In this document: one piece after another, positions 8,607 to 16,831 of the stretch
How positions within the stretch are numbered: position 1 is the first letter of the stretch
How the letters are laid out: each line of letters opens with the position of its first letter
NCBI GenBank assembly: GCA_020443425.1
Contig: JAGRIE010000032.1
Span: 1 to 46,706, forward strand
Origin: Halioglobus sp.
GTDB lineage: Bacteria > Pseudomonadota > Gammaproteobacteria > Pseudomonadales > Halieaceae
Reading direction: 5' to 3'
Length of the DNA: 46,706 nucleotides
Translations under genes and position numbers: made by a program
Notes under the pieces: generated by a model
Databases searched by the model: none
The model's input: only the letters and a program-made list of their open reading frames with translations
Told to the model about the DNA's origin: nothing

Positions 8607-9860
8607 ATGAGTAATACCAGCGGCCCGATGTGGATACCTCCCCCGCACCCCCAGTGGCTCAGCACCGTGAATCAAGAGGGGAGCTACTTCAACCTCGAGG
8701 CGGTTGTGCCGCTGGACGAGGCGTCGCTGATCCACCATGCCTGCCGCTCTACCGGACTCGACGATTTCGGTGATGACCTGTGGAGGGAGCCGTTCGGCGT
8801 GCTTATCCGTTCACTGGAGGAAGAGGGCCAGCTGACACTGATGGGCCGCCTGATGGCCAGGAGTGACATTATCCTGTGGTTGAGTGCGCGCCTGCAGGTG
8901 GTGGATACGTTGAAGAGACATCCACAGATACTGGATGAGGAAATCGTTGCGCCCATGGTGATTGTCGGCCTGCCTCGCTCGGGAACCTCGATACTGTTCG
9001 AACTCCTGTCACAGGATCCCGAGGTCGGGGTGCCGCTGATGTGGGAGGCCTTGCAACCCTGTCCTCCTCCGGAAGCAGCCACCTACCGCACCGACCCCCG
9101 TATTGAGCAGGCCGACAAGCTGTTTACGCAGTGGAGCCGTGTGGCACCTGAATTTGCCAGCATGCATGAGATGCGCGGTGATATTCCTGCAGAGTGTGGC
9201 TTGTTAATGGCTGGAACTTTCATCAGCGATCACTGCGCGTCGCTACACCAGACAAACAGTTACAGTGCCTGGTGTCTGGCGGCGGACTTTACCCCGGTAT
9301 ATAAATACCACAAGAGGGTGCTGCAGATACTACAGTGGAAAAACCCGCGCAAGCGCTGGCTGCTGAAAGCCCCGGAGCACCAGGTGCATCTCGATACGCT
9401 GTTGCAGGTCTATCCGGATGCACGCATTGTGCAAACCCATCGCGACCCCATCAAATGCATGGCATCGACCGCCAGCCTGATGGGTACCCTGTATTACATG
9501 CGCAGCGACCAGCCTTTCAACGCGCAGTTGTTTGACAATATCATCATGGGCGATGCCACGGCGCAGCGGCTGGAGCGTGTCATTCAACAGCGGGAGCAGG
9601 GCGTTGTTCCGTCGACAAATATAGTCGACTCGCGCTACCAGGATTTGATAGATGATCCCATCTCATGCATCGCCAATATCTACGACCACTTCGGAATGCC
9701 TTTTCACGACGCCGCACGGTCACGCATGCTGGATTATCTTGAACACAAGCCGCAGGGCAAGTTCGGCGCGCATCGCTACGAGATCGACGCCAGCAAGACT
9801 CGCGACCGACCGCTATTCAAACGCTACCAAACCCTTTACAACGTGCCTGATGAGTTGTAG
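8607..9860 (+). CDS. sulfotransferase-fold protein (Sulfotransfer_3 type), copy 1
   Basis: 417 residues. The 5'-phosphosulfate loop is GLPRSGTS at residues 121-128, after strand PMVIV. The 3'-phosphate region is RIVQTHRDPIKCMASTASL in the second half. An N-terminal helical part includes TGLDDFGDD and EEEGQLTLMGRLMAR, which also occur in the paralogues at 12470 and 14822. Sulfotransferases transfer sulfate from PAPS to a hydroxyl or amine; many bacterial members of this subgroup lack a known substrate. LLKAPEHQVHLDTLLQVYPDA matches the central conserved block of the family. It is co-oriented with the DUF1214 gene 17 bases upstream and converges on rlmA. The acceptor may be a hydrophobic alcohol (inference from neighbours). 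Confidence 0.88.
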   Translation: MSNTSGPMWIPPPHPQWLSTVNQEGSYFNLEAVVPLDEASLIHHACRSTGLDDFGDDLWREPFGVLIRSLEEEGQLTLMGRLMARSDIILWLSARLQVVDTLKRHPQILDEEIVAPMVIVGLPRSGTSILFELLSQDPEVGVPLMWEALQPCPPPEAATYRTDPRIEQADKLFTQWSRVAPEFASMHEMRGDIPAECGLLMAGTFISDHCASLHQTNSYSAWCLAADFTPVYKYHKRVLQILQWKNPRKRWLLKAPEHQVHLDTLLQVYPDARIVQTHRDPIKCMASTASLMGTLYYMRSDQPFNAQLFDNIIMGDATAQRLERVIQQREQGVVPSTNIVDSRYQDLIDDPISCIANIYDHFGMPFHDAARSRMLDYLEHKPQGKFGAHRYEIDASKTRDRPLFKRYQTLYNVPDEL

Positions 9861-9888
9861 CGCCGGGCGACGTGTAATCAGGCCGTTC

Positions 9889-10743
9889 TTACCCCGGCGG
9901 GTTTTTGTGCAGCAGTTGGACACGGACGTCTACAGTGACAGGAAAATTCTGTAATTGCGCCGCGCGCAGTTTCCCCTCGTGACTGGCGCGGAACAGGTGG
10001 GGTGTCATGGTCAGGAGGTCGCTGATCTCCCGCTGGCGCAGCGGCGCGGTGGTGTACTGCAGCGAGGATGAATGACCTTGCACAAATCCCGCGTCTACCG
10101 CCTGTTGCACGACAGCGGATTCGCTGTGTTTGATAGTGGGGTAGAGGATTTCACGCAGCTCTATCAGGTGTCGTGGGCCGGCGGTGACCAGTAACAAGGT
10201 GCCGCCGGGTTGCAGAGCAGTCATAAAAGCGTCGAATACTGGAAAGCCGAACAGGCAGAGCAGGCAGTCTACACTGCCCGGTGCCAGAGGGATGCGCCGG
10301 TTGCTGGCGACCAGCCATGTGGCCTGAATACGCCGCGTCGCTGCCTGCACAGCCCACTTGGAGATATCGAAGCCTATCAGTGTCGCAGCACCGGCATCGA
10401 GATCGAGGTGCTGTTGCAGCTTTTCCAGATAGTAGCCTTCACCGCAACCGGCATCGGCGATGACGGCATCGCGGCCGATAAGCCGGGACACCGATACAGC
10501 CAGCGCTTCAGCCACCGGTTCATAGTGTCCAGATTGCAGGAATTCACGCCGCGCAGCCACCATATCCCTGCTGTCGCCCGGGTCCCGGCTGCGCTTGTCG
10601 CCCGGCCCGAGCAAATTGACATAGCCCTGCCGGGCGATATCAAAACAGTGCCCTTTCTCGCACCGCAACTGACCGTCTTTCACCTGCATTGCACTCTGCT
10701 CCAGTGGGCAGCGCAGCAGTTCGCTATAGCGAAACTTCATCAT
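9889..10743 (-). CDS. rlmA: 23S rRNA (guanine-N1)-methyltransferase RlmA
   Basis: 284 residues. The N-terminal zinc-finger-like region (residues 11-42) is followed by the characteristic FDIARQGYVNLL and KRSRDPGDSRDMVAARREFL, both diagnostic of RlmA, which methylates N1 of G745 in 23S rRNA hairpin 35 using SAM. The SAM-binding motif ADAGCGEGYYLEKL starts near residue 100, and TAGPRHLIELREILYP follows in the second half. In E. coli RlmA zinc is held by C-x2-C and C-x3-H. Here the first pair reads CPLE (C12, E15) and the second CEKGH (C27, H31), so one cysteine is missing. It lies 46 bases after the dienelactone-hydrolase-like gene and may be cotranscribed. Start is the ATG at 10743 or the adjacent one at 10740. 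Confidence 0.92.
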   Translation of the reverse strand: MMKFRYSELLRCPLEQSAMQVKDGQLRCEKGHCFDIARQGYVNLLGPGDKRSRDPGDSRDMVAARREFLQSGHYEPVAEALAVSVSRLIGRDAVIADAGCGEGYYLEKLQQHLDLDAGAATLIGFDISKWAVQAATRRIQATWLVASNRRIPLAPGSVDCLLCLFGFPVFDAFMTALQPGGTLLLVTAGPRHLIELREILYPTIKHSESAVVQQAVDAGFVQGHSSSLQYTTAPLRQREISDLLTMTPHLFRASHEGKLRAAQLQNFPVTVDVRVQLLHKNPPG

Positions 10744-10789
10744 TGAGTTAGCGCCGGGCGGTGGGAGAGGCTACAGCCTCTGCAGCAGT

Positions 10790-11560
10790 TCACTGCAACT
10801 GCGCTGAAAAATAGCTGAGAATACTGTCCAGCGCCTCGCGAGTGGGATGCCCCTGCTCATCAACGAAATCGATGGTGAGGACCGAGTGACCCTTTCCCGG
10901 CAGGGTATGATTCACAATACGCGTGTTATCGCTGTCGTTGAAAGCCTTGTCGATGGCTTCGAATTTCTGAGCGTTACAGAGTGGGTCCCCCGCAAAGCGA
11001 TAGGCGTGCATAGGCGCCGTGGAATCGATCCTTCGGCGAACCCCCTCAATCTCATCGGCTGACATATGCAGTTCGCTGGCTTTCATCAGCGGCATTGACG
11101 GTTGTGAACTGACTGCGGCCAGTACGCTGTCATCACCCATCAGTGAAATAGCGAAATTGCCGGTCAAGCACATGCCGATAACCCCGACGCCAGGATGATC
11201 ACCCTGGGCTCTGATATCGCGACACAGCGCTCTCAGCCAGTCGACGATAGGACTGGATCGGTTTGCCTCGAACAGGCTGAACTCCCTGCGCATGCAGAAT
11301 ACCCGCAGCAGGTTGCCCCCCATACTGATTTTACCCAGCGGGCCGAACAGGTGCGGCAGTATCACCTCAAACCCCCGCGCAACGAACGCATCCGCCAGAT
11401 GCAGGGTTTGCGGGCCGATGCCCGGCAGTTCCTGGATGATCACCACGGGTGCTCCGCTACCGAGCCGATAGATATCGTGGCTGATTTCGGGGCCGTTGCC
11501 ACCCGGGGCGGTGAAGCGGGTCTTGCTGTACTTGGAAACAGGGGTGGGGGGTGCCGTCAT
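10790..11560 (-). CDS. dienelactone hydrolase family protein
   Basis: 256 residues with the alpha/beta-hydrolase layout of dienelactone hydrolases: VVIIQELPGIGPQ (oxyanion region, near residue 40), ADAFVARGFEVILPHLFG, the nucleophile elbow GMCLTGNF with a Cys at about residue 130, an Asp in the RFAGDPLCNAQKF segment, and a C-terminal GKGHSVLTIDF supplying the His. The Cys-Asp-His triad is as in ClcD-type enzymes, which open lactone rings in aromatic degradation; the substrate here is unknown. The start ATG overlaps the stop of the LLM oxidoreductase gene by four bases (ATGA), so it belongs to the operon read from 16144 down. Confidence 0.88.
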   Translation of the reverse strand: MTAPPTPVSKYSKTRFTAPGGNGPEISHDIYRLGSGAPVVIIQELPGIGPQTLHLADAFVARGFEVILPHLFGPLGKISMGGNLLRVFCMRREFSLFEANRSSPIVDWLRALCRDIRAQGDHPGVGVIGMCLTGNFAISLMGDDSVLAAVSSQPSMPLMKASELHMSADEIEGVRRRIDSTAPMHAYRFAGDPLCNAQKFEAIDKAFNDSDNTRIVNHTLPGKGHSVLTIDFVDEQGHPTREALDSILSYFSAQLQ

Positions 11561-12438
11561 ACACGGGTACCAAAGTGGCGGATAATCGATTCAGCAAAGT
11601 GTTCCATCGAGCGCTTTTTCTCGTCAAGCGTCGTATGCTTTTTTGCCAGCGCGTATCGGAATGGCGGTGCGACCGTGCTGTGCAGCCCATCATCCGCCAG
11701 ACGGCGGTATAGATCCAGATCGGGTGGGGCGGTGACCCCGATCATTTCCTCGAATGGCAGGTGATCGCGGTGGTAGCGCTTCCTGAGCTCCGCCAGCGTT
11801 GCCAGTAGTGTACCCACATCCTCCGGCGCTGTCCCCGCGCCGATGTAACCATCACCGATGCGGGCGGCACGATGCAGTGCAGCTTCACTCGCACCGCCGA
11901 TATAGACCGGCGGATGGCATTGTGGAGCCGGGCTGAGTTGTACACGCGGGAAGTCGAAAAACTCGCCGTGATACTCCACCATTTCACCCTGCCACAACGC
12001 GTGCAAGACACCGATCATCTCGTCAGTGATCTTGCCGCGCTGTCGGAAATCCACGCCGTAGATGTCGAACTCCTCCTTCATCCAGCCCACACCCACGCCG
12101 AGAATGAAGCGGTTGTCACTGATGATGGCCAGCGTGGCAGCGGCACGCGCCACTTCGTGCGGGTTGCGCAGCGGCAGCACATAGACGCCGCAGGTGAAAT
12201 GCAGGTTGCGGGTTACTGCGGCCATTGCGCCAAATATGGCGGCCTGGTCCGGGTACTCATCGCTGGGCTGCATCGGCGGCAGGCCGGTGCCTGAATACGG
12301 GTAATCAGGGGCGATGGACTCAGGATAGACGGCGTGGTCGCCGCTCATCAGGCCGTGAAACCCGACTTCCTCGGCGAAACGGGCGATCTCGACCAGCTGA
12401 TCGGTCTCCGCCCAGGTAATGGCCTGCCAGAATTTCAT
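11557..12438 (-). CDS. LLM-class flavin-dependent oxidoreductase
   Basis: 293 residues with the bacterial luciferase-like barrel. Visible landmarks are EIARFAEEVGFHGLMSGDH near residues 17-35, TCGVYVLPLRNPHEVARAAATL, then RFILGVGVGWMKEEFDIYG and PPVYIGGASEAALHRAARIGDG. The arrangement matches the TIGR03619-like group often annotated as F420-dependent, but FMN use is equally possible because no cofactor genes are in the window. Such enzymes oxygenate or reduce small organic substrates. It is translationally coupled to the dienelactone hydrolase (4-base overlap) and 31 bases from the preceding sulfotransferase. An oxygenase followed by a lactone-type hydrolase suggests a ring-opening step (inference). 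Confidence 0.88.
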   Translation of the reverse strand: MKFWQAITWAETDQLVEIARFAEEVGFHGLMSGDHAVYPESIAPDYPYSGTGLPPMQPSDEYPDQAAIFGAMAAVTRNLHFTCGVYVLPLRNPHEVARAAATLAIISDNRFILGVGVGWMKEEFDIYGVDFRQRGKITDEMIGVLHALWQGEMVEYHGEFFDFPRVQLSPAPQCHPPVYIGGASEAALHRAARIGDGYIGAGTAPEDVGTLLATLAELRKRYHRDHLPFEEMIGVTAPPDLDLYRRLADDGLHSTVAPPFRYALAKKHTTLDEKKRSMEHFAESIIRHFGTRV

Positions 12439-12469
12439 ACCGCCTCCTTAGTGTGCGAGCGACCCTCAC

Positions 12470-13708
12470 TCACAGTGGTTCGCGGGGAACGTTAAAGTAG
12501 GTTTCGTACTCCGTAAACAAGGCGCGCAACTCCTGTTCCTCCATGCCGGTATTGGCGAGACTGTAAATATGCCTGCCGTGTTTGTCTGCCGGGTTGTCGT
12601 CGAGAAACGCCTGCATGGCTGCCGCCGCGCTGTCCGGGAGTGTCAGGCCAAAGTGTTCGTACGCGCGGCGCACTGTACCCACCTGATCAGCCATAAAATC
12701 CCTGAAATAGAGATCGACAACCTGGTCCTCCGGCAGCAGGCCGGATTTTCGATAAGCCACGGTGTTGTTGTACCCGCGGGCCAGTGCGTGCGCATAGTAT
12801 CGGGTAACTTTTGCCACATCGGTGTGATCGCTGGCCATGCCTTGCAGATGGGCGGCGAGGTTGCTGGTGGAGATAACTATCTTGACCGGGTCGCGGTGGG
12901 TTTGCACGAACAGCGCATCGGGGTACTCGCGGTGTATCTGTTGCAGGTGCCACAGGTGTTGGGGAGATTTCAGCGCCCAGCGCTTGCCGGGGGCTTTCCA
13001 CTGCAGCACCTGCAGGAAGCGGCGGTGCCATTTCAGTGCTGAGCGCATATCGCATTCAATCACCCAGCGGTCGTAAGTGGGTACGAAGAACTGCACCAGA
13101 TAAATCATGGAGGTAAAGTCATGGCTCGTCATGGTGACGCATTCCTGCGCTCGCTCTGCGCCCATGGGGTGCATTTTCTTGAAATCGGGCAGCAGTTTGT
13201 CCACCTGGTCGAGGTCGGCCTGTGCCAGAGCAATGCGTGGGTCACTTTTATAGGTCGCTGTTTCCGGCGGCGGCAAGGGACGGGCGGTCTCCCAGGTCAA
13301 GGGCACCCGGTTGTCCGGATCCATCACCAGCAGGTCGTGAAAAATGGTGGTTCCGGAACGCGGCGGGCCGACGACAAATATGGGGCGTTCGATGCCCTGT
13401 TCGGCGATTTCCGGATGCTGCTTGAAAATCGCCACGAACCCCAGCCGGTTCTCCAGTGTCCGCACCAGGTCCCCACGTGCGATGATGCGGCCCAACAGGG
13501 ACAGGTCAGCCTCTTTTTCCAGGCTGTCGAGCAGCAGCGCCAGCGGCTGGCGGAAATCATCCTCGCCAAAATCACTCAGGCCTGTGTTCGCCATCGCCGT
13601 CTGCAGCAGTTTGTCAACGCTGAGGTCAACGGGCTGCAGCCCCAGCGCATTGGCCCCGCGTCCGGCCAGGTTTAACAGGCGTACCGGAAGCGGCAGTGAT
13701 GCGCTCAT
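12470..13708 (-). CDS. sulfotransferase-fold protein (Sulfotransfer_3 type), copy 2
   Basis: 412 residues. The 5'-phosphosulfate loop is GPPRSGTT in PIFVVGPPRSGTTIFHDLL, near residue 125. The 3'-phosphate motif is FVQTHRDPVKIVISTSNL, and WALKSPQHLWHLQQIHREYPDA is the central family block. TGLSDFGEDDFRQPL near residues 43-57 is shared with the two other long copies in the window. There are no membrane segments. It starts one base after the DUF1214 gene stop, so the two are almost certainly cotranscribed, repeating the DUF1214-then-sulfotransferase order seen at 7402-9860. The sulfate acceptor is unknown. Confidence 0.88.
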   Translation of the reverse strand: MSASLPLPVRLLNLAGRGANALGLQPVDLSVDKLLQTAMANTGLSDFGEDDFRQPLALLLDSLEKEADLSLLGRIIARGDLVRTLENRLGFVAIFKQHPEIAEQGIERPIFVVGPPRSGTTIFHDLLVMDPDNRVPLTWETARPLPPPETATYKSDPRIALAQADLDQVDKLLPDFKKMHPMGAERAQECVTMTSHDFTSMIYLVQFFVPTYDRWVIECDMRSALKWHRRFLQVLQWKAPGKRWALKSPQHLWHLQQIHREYPDALFVQTHRDPVKIVISTSNLAAHLQGMASDHTDVAKVTRYYAHALARGYNNTVAYRKSGLLPEDQVVDLYFRDFMADQVGTVRRAYEHFGLTLPDSAAAAMQAFLDDNPADKHGRHIYSLANTGMEEQELRALFTEYETYFNVPREPL

Positions 13709-13709
13709 G

Positions 13710-14825
13710 TCAGTTCGCCAGCGCGGACAGTTTCACCACTTCAGCCTGTGGGGTATCGACATCGCCGGTGACCAGGAAGAAGCGCCAGAACAGCAGGCCG
13801 AACAGGTTGCCCTCGGTGTCCAGCCAGTTGGGCAGGCCGGGGTCGCTGTGTGACAGGATCATCCTGAAGCTGCCATCGTCCTCAAGTACGGTCTGGGCAC
13901 GATTCAATGACACGCTGCGACTGCGATAATCCAGCGTTTGCTGGAAGCGGTTCCAGATGCAGACATTGCCAAACTGGCACTGCGGCCAGCGTCCGGTGAT
14001 CACAAGCGCCTCATCCGGCCCGATAAAAAAGGGCGCCATGGAGTAGTGGGCATCGAAGGCCGCGAGGCCGAAGTCGCCAGGCGGTTGTGGCGCGGGAAAC
14101 GCATTCGGTGTCAGTGACACAAATCCTGGCTGCACGCTGTTTGCCATAGGCGGCATTCCCAGTGTGCGGCTGTGCACCGCATTGCAGACACGACGGATGC
14201 CGGCGGCAACACTGGCGTCATCGGGTGGCTGCGGAACTGTCGGTGCGCTGAGGCACTCGATGCGGATGCGCGGCTCCATGTCCGGTTCGCTCGCAGCGCA
14301 GACAGTGTTCTCGAAGTAGTGGCGGGTGGTGACACGCGATGCCCCCGGCGTGAGCGCCAGCCAGTTGCTGTCGCGCGGTTTGCCGCCCAGATACACCGTG
14401 AAATGTCCGTTGCTGTCGATTTCCAGGTGCTGGTCATTTATTACGCCAGCGGTATTGCTGGCCATCAGCCCATCTTCCGCGCCCTCTTCAATGGTCAGGG
14501 AAAAGTAGGCTGCACCGTGCATGCTGCCGTGGATGACGTATTCATGTTCGCCGCTGATCGGCGCATCGAAGTAGATTGCGTCGGAGTTGTCGCCTGTCAG
14601 TTTGCGACTGGGGGTGACGATGCGCCGAAAATCGGGTCGCGTCGCATCTTGCTCGAAATACCCGACCAGGGCCGTCTCCAGGGTATGCATCAGGGAGCGA
14701 TGGGAGAGGGTGATATCCTCCGCCGAATTGAGGTTCCACTCCGGGCCGGACCAGCGCTTGTCGACCTCCTGCAGTAGTGCGATAAACTCGGCCAGCGCCG
14801 CGCGACTTTCGGTTTGTATGCTCAT
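13710..14825 (-). CDS. DUF1214-domain protein (copy 2)
   Basis: 371 residues, no signal peptide. It shares with the protein at 7402-8589 a SDAIYFDAPISGEHEYVIHG block, a PRDSNWLALTPGASRVTTRHYF block, and a C-terminal FQQTLDYRSRSVSLN followed by LSHSDPGLPNWLDTEG, the DUF1214-like signature. Overall similarity looks moderate, so the duplication is not recent. Its start overlaps the stop of the sulfotransferase at 14822 by four bases, and the next sulfotransferase starts one base after its own stop, which places it in the middle of a tight three-gene core. Function is unknown. Constant pairing with sulfotransferases suggests a shared substrate or an accessory role (inference). Confidence 0.85.
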   Translation of the reverse strand: MSIQTESRAALAEFIALLQEVDKRWSGPEWNLNSAEDITLSHRSLMHTLETALVGYFEQDATRPDFRRIVTPSRKLTGDNSDAIYFDAPISGEHEYVIHGSMHGAAYFSLTIEEGAEDGLMASNTAGVINDQHLEIDSNGHFTVYLGGKPRDSNWLALTPGASRVTTRHYFENTVCAASEPDMEPRIRIECLSAPTVPQPPDDASVAAGIRRVCNAVHSRTLGMPPMANSVQPGFVSLTPNAFPAPQPPGDFGLAAFDAHYSMAPFFIGPDEALVITGRWPQCQFGNVCIWNRFQQTLDYRSRSVSLNRAQTVLEDDGSFRMILSHSDPGLPNWLDTEGNLFGLLFWRFFLVTGDVDTPQAEVVKLSALAN

Positions 14826-16144
14826 GATGTCTCCGTAGTATTGGAACAGGCGGTTGTGTGCGGGTTTTTTGTCTCGTAGGGGATGTCGAAGCGGTTGCGA
14901 TAGAACATCAGGCGCCGGTCGACTGCCTGCTCATCGAGGCCGAAGTCGGACAGGCTATACCTGTGCTTGCCGTGCTGGTGCTGCTGATTACTGTCGAGCC
15001 AGTTCTGCATCCTGCCTCGCACATCATCGCTGAATGGCAGGTCGAGAAAGTCATAGATCCCCTGCAGTGCGCCCTGCCAATCCGCGGTGATATCGGCGTA
15101 CTGCACATCGTACTGGCGCTGCGGTGTCACCATCTCTTTGCGAACCTTCAGCGTTTTCTGCAGCATACGCTCGGTTTTTTCCAGCCACTCCCGGCCCACC
15201 CAATCGGGGGTTACGCTGTCGCTGTCACGCACAATCCCGTTCCAAGTCATGGAGCAGGAGGAGCCGACGACCTTGACCGGGTCGCGGTGCGGGCATACCA
15301 GCCTGGCGTTCGGGAACACATGCAGCAAGGCATCCAGATCCTGCATGTGCTGTGGCGTTTTCAGCACCCACGGTCGGTCTGGCGGGTCACCGCGGAACCA
15401 GGAGATGATTTTCATCAACACCACCATGTATTCATACGCAGTGTTCTGGTTGTGGGTCATCAGCCATTCCGCAAATGACGGGATTTTTGCCTGTACCTCG
15501 AAAATCTGGCTCGAAAATCCATGCTGTAGCAATCCCACTTCTTCTTCCACTTCAAACGTTCCCAGTGGGTGGACAGCTGCGATCTGTGGCCCCATGTACA
15601 TCACCGCCTTCAGGCCCGCATCCAGCGCGGTGATGCGGGGGTCAGTGCGGCCCGCATCGCGAGCGGCAAAACATTCCGGGTAGGGCACGGGAAACACAGT
15701 CTCCCAGGATTTGAGATGCAGAAAGCGGGGGTCGGAAGCGAGCAGACGGTGTAACCGGGTCGTGCCCGAGCGCGCCAGGCCGACAATCACCACCGGATCC
15801 GGAATCTGGCGCTCCAATATCTCTGGATGCCGCGTTAGCAACTCGTGCGCATAGAGACGGTGTTTCAGCAGCCTGAGGATATTGGTGCGATTCATGTAGC
15901 GGCCGACCGGGTTCAGGTCGGCCTCTTGCTCAAGCGCAGTAATCAATCGCTGCATCGGGTCGAGAAACCCCTCGTCACCAAAGTCGCGCAGGCCAGTGGC
16001 TTTGCGCGCAGTGGCGATCAGTTGGTCCTGCTGCAGTGGCAGTTTTGCGATACCGACGGCGGACAGCCCCCGCAACAGGGTATTGAGAGCGCGGATGGGC
16101 CGGCGATGGTAGTCGGTTGACTGTAAACGTCGTGAAGGACTCAA
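14822..16144 (-). CDS. sulfotransferase-fold protein (Sulfotransfer_3 type), copy 3
   Basis: 440 residues, first gene of the minus-strand operon that continues to about 10790 or 9889. The P-loop is GLARSGTT in PVVIVGLARSGTTRLHRLL (near residue 123), and the 3'-phosphate region is RLVCPHRDPVKVVGSSCSM. TGLRDFGDEGFLDPM and LKTPQHMQDLDALLHVFPNA align with the other two long copies. It carries Ala where they have Pro in the P-loop. The gene diverges from the TetR-type regulator with about 85 bases between the start codons, a usual arrangement for local control. The acceptor molecule is not readable from sequence. Confidence 0.87.
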   Translation of the reverse strand: MSPSRRLQSTDYHRRPIRALNTLLRGLSAVGIAKLPLQQDQLIATARKATGLRDFGDEGFLDPMQRLITALEQEADLNPVGRYMNRTNILRLLKHRLYAHELLTRHPEILERQIPDPVVIVGLARSGTTRLHRLLASDPRFLHLKSWETVFPVPYPECFAARDAGRTDPRITALDAGLKAVMYMGPQIAAVHPLGTFEVEEEVGLLQHGFSSQIFEVQAKIPSFAEWLMTHNQNTAYEYMVVLMKIISWFRGDPPDRPWVLKTPQHMQDLDALLHVFPNARLVCPHRDPVKVVGSSCSMTWNGIVRDSDSVTPDWVGREWLEKTERMLQKTLKVRKEMVTPQRQYDVQYADITADWQGALQGIYDFLDLPFSDDVRGRMQNWLDSNQQHQHGKHRYSLSDFGLDEQAVDRRLMFYRNRFDIPYETKNPHTTACSNTTETS

Positions 16145-16228
16145 ATTATCTGCGCCTGTTATTAACCGATGTCAAACGGTGCTTGTCGCTATTGGGCATT
16201 TGTCCCAGAATGTCTCATTCTTCCGCTG

Positions 16229-16831
16229 ATGACTCAAGGCTTACCAGGCCAAATGACTGAACCCCGGCCAGATCCTGTCGAATTAATTATCAATGCCGCA
16301 CGTTGCTGCTATCTTGCCGCCGGGATTTCGGCGACAGGGATGAAGGATGTGGCGGATTGCGCCGGTGTTGCCCGGTCTACAGTGTATCGCTATTTCCCCG
16401 GCCGTGATGACTTGCTGGTGGCGACCATCAAAGTTGAAATGGAGCAGTTGAATGTGCGGTTGCGGCAGAGATTGTCGAAATACCCCGATCCTGCGGATCA
16501 GGTGGTCGAGGGCATGATTCTCGCCATCAAGGAGGTGCCCCGGCGGCCGCTTCTGCGCGCGGTTTTCGCATCCGATGAGGACAGTCGCGCACGGCGTGCA
16601 ATCTGGAACTCCGATGTCATCGTCCGTTTCGGTGAGGAGTTGATGGATCCTGTCATCACACCAGCGAGGGCCGCCGGGATGTTACAGGACGGGGTGCGCG
16701 CCGAAGCGCTCATCGAGTGGGTTTACCGCCTGTTGTTGTCCTTTCTGACACTACCCAGTCATTGGATAAAGACCGACTCGCAACTTCGCACTACGCTGCA
16801 CACACTTCTTGTGCCGGTGCTACTGAAGTAG
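16229..16831 (+). CDS. TetR/AcrR-family transcriptional regulator
   Basis: 200 residues from the ATG at 16229; another ATG at 16253 (MTEPRPD) is equally plausible, and a third at 16169 adds a stretch unlike a regulator. The N-terminal helix-turn-helix is clear: AARCCYLAAGISATGMKDVA, then CAGVARSTVYRYFPGRDDLL. The C-terminal ligand domain is family-typical and unassigned. It diverges from the sulfotransferase operon (start 16144) and its 3' end overlaps the convergent FAD oxidoreductase gene by 41 bases. TetR proteins usually repress neighbours and release DNA on ligand binding. The perfect inverted repeat at 18494-18521 is a candidate site. Confidence 0.88.
   Translation: MTQGLPGQMTEPRPDPVELIINAARCCYLAAGISATGMKDVADCAGVARSTVYRYFPGRDDLLVATIKVEMEQLNVRLRQRLSKYPDPADQVVEGMILAIKEVPRRPLLRAVFASDEDSRARRAIWNSDVIVRFGEELMDPVITPARAAGMLQDGVRAEALIEWVYRLLLSFLTLPSHWIKTDSQLRTTLHTLLVPVLLK

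Noticed and set aside
16145-16228. Short inverted pairs (ACCG/CGGT, TGGG/CCCA) upstream of the TetR gene
   Set aside because: Four-base arms are expected by chance; only the partial likeness to the 18494 palindrome is noted.
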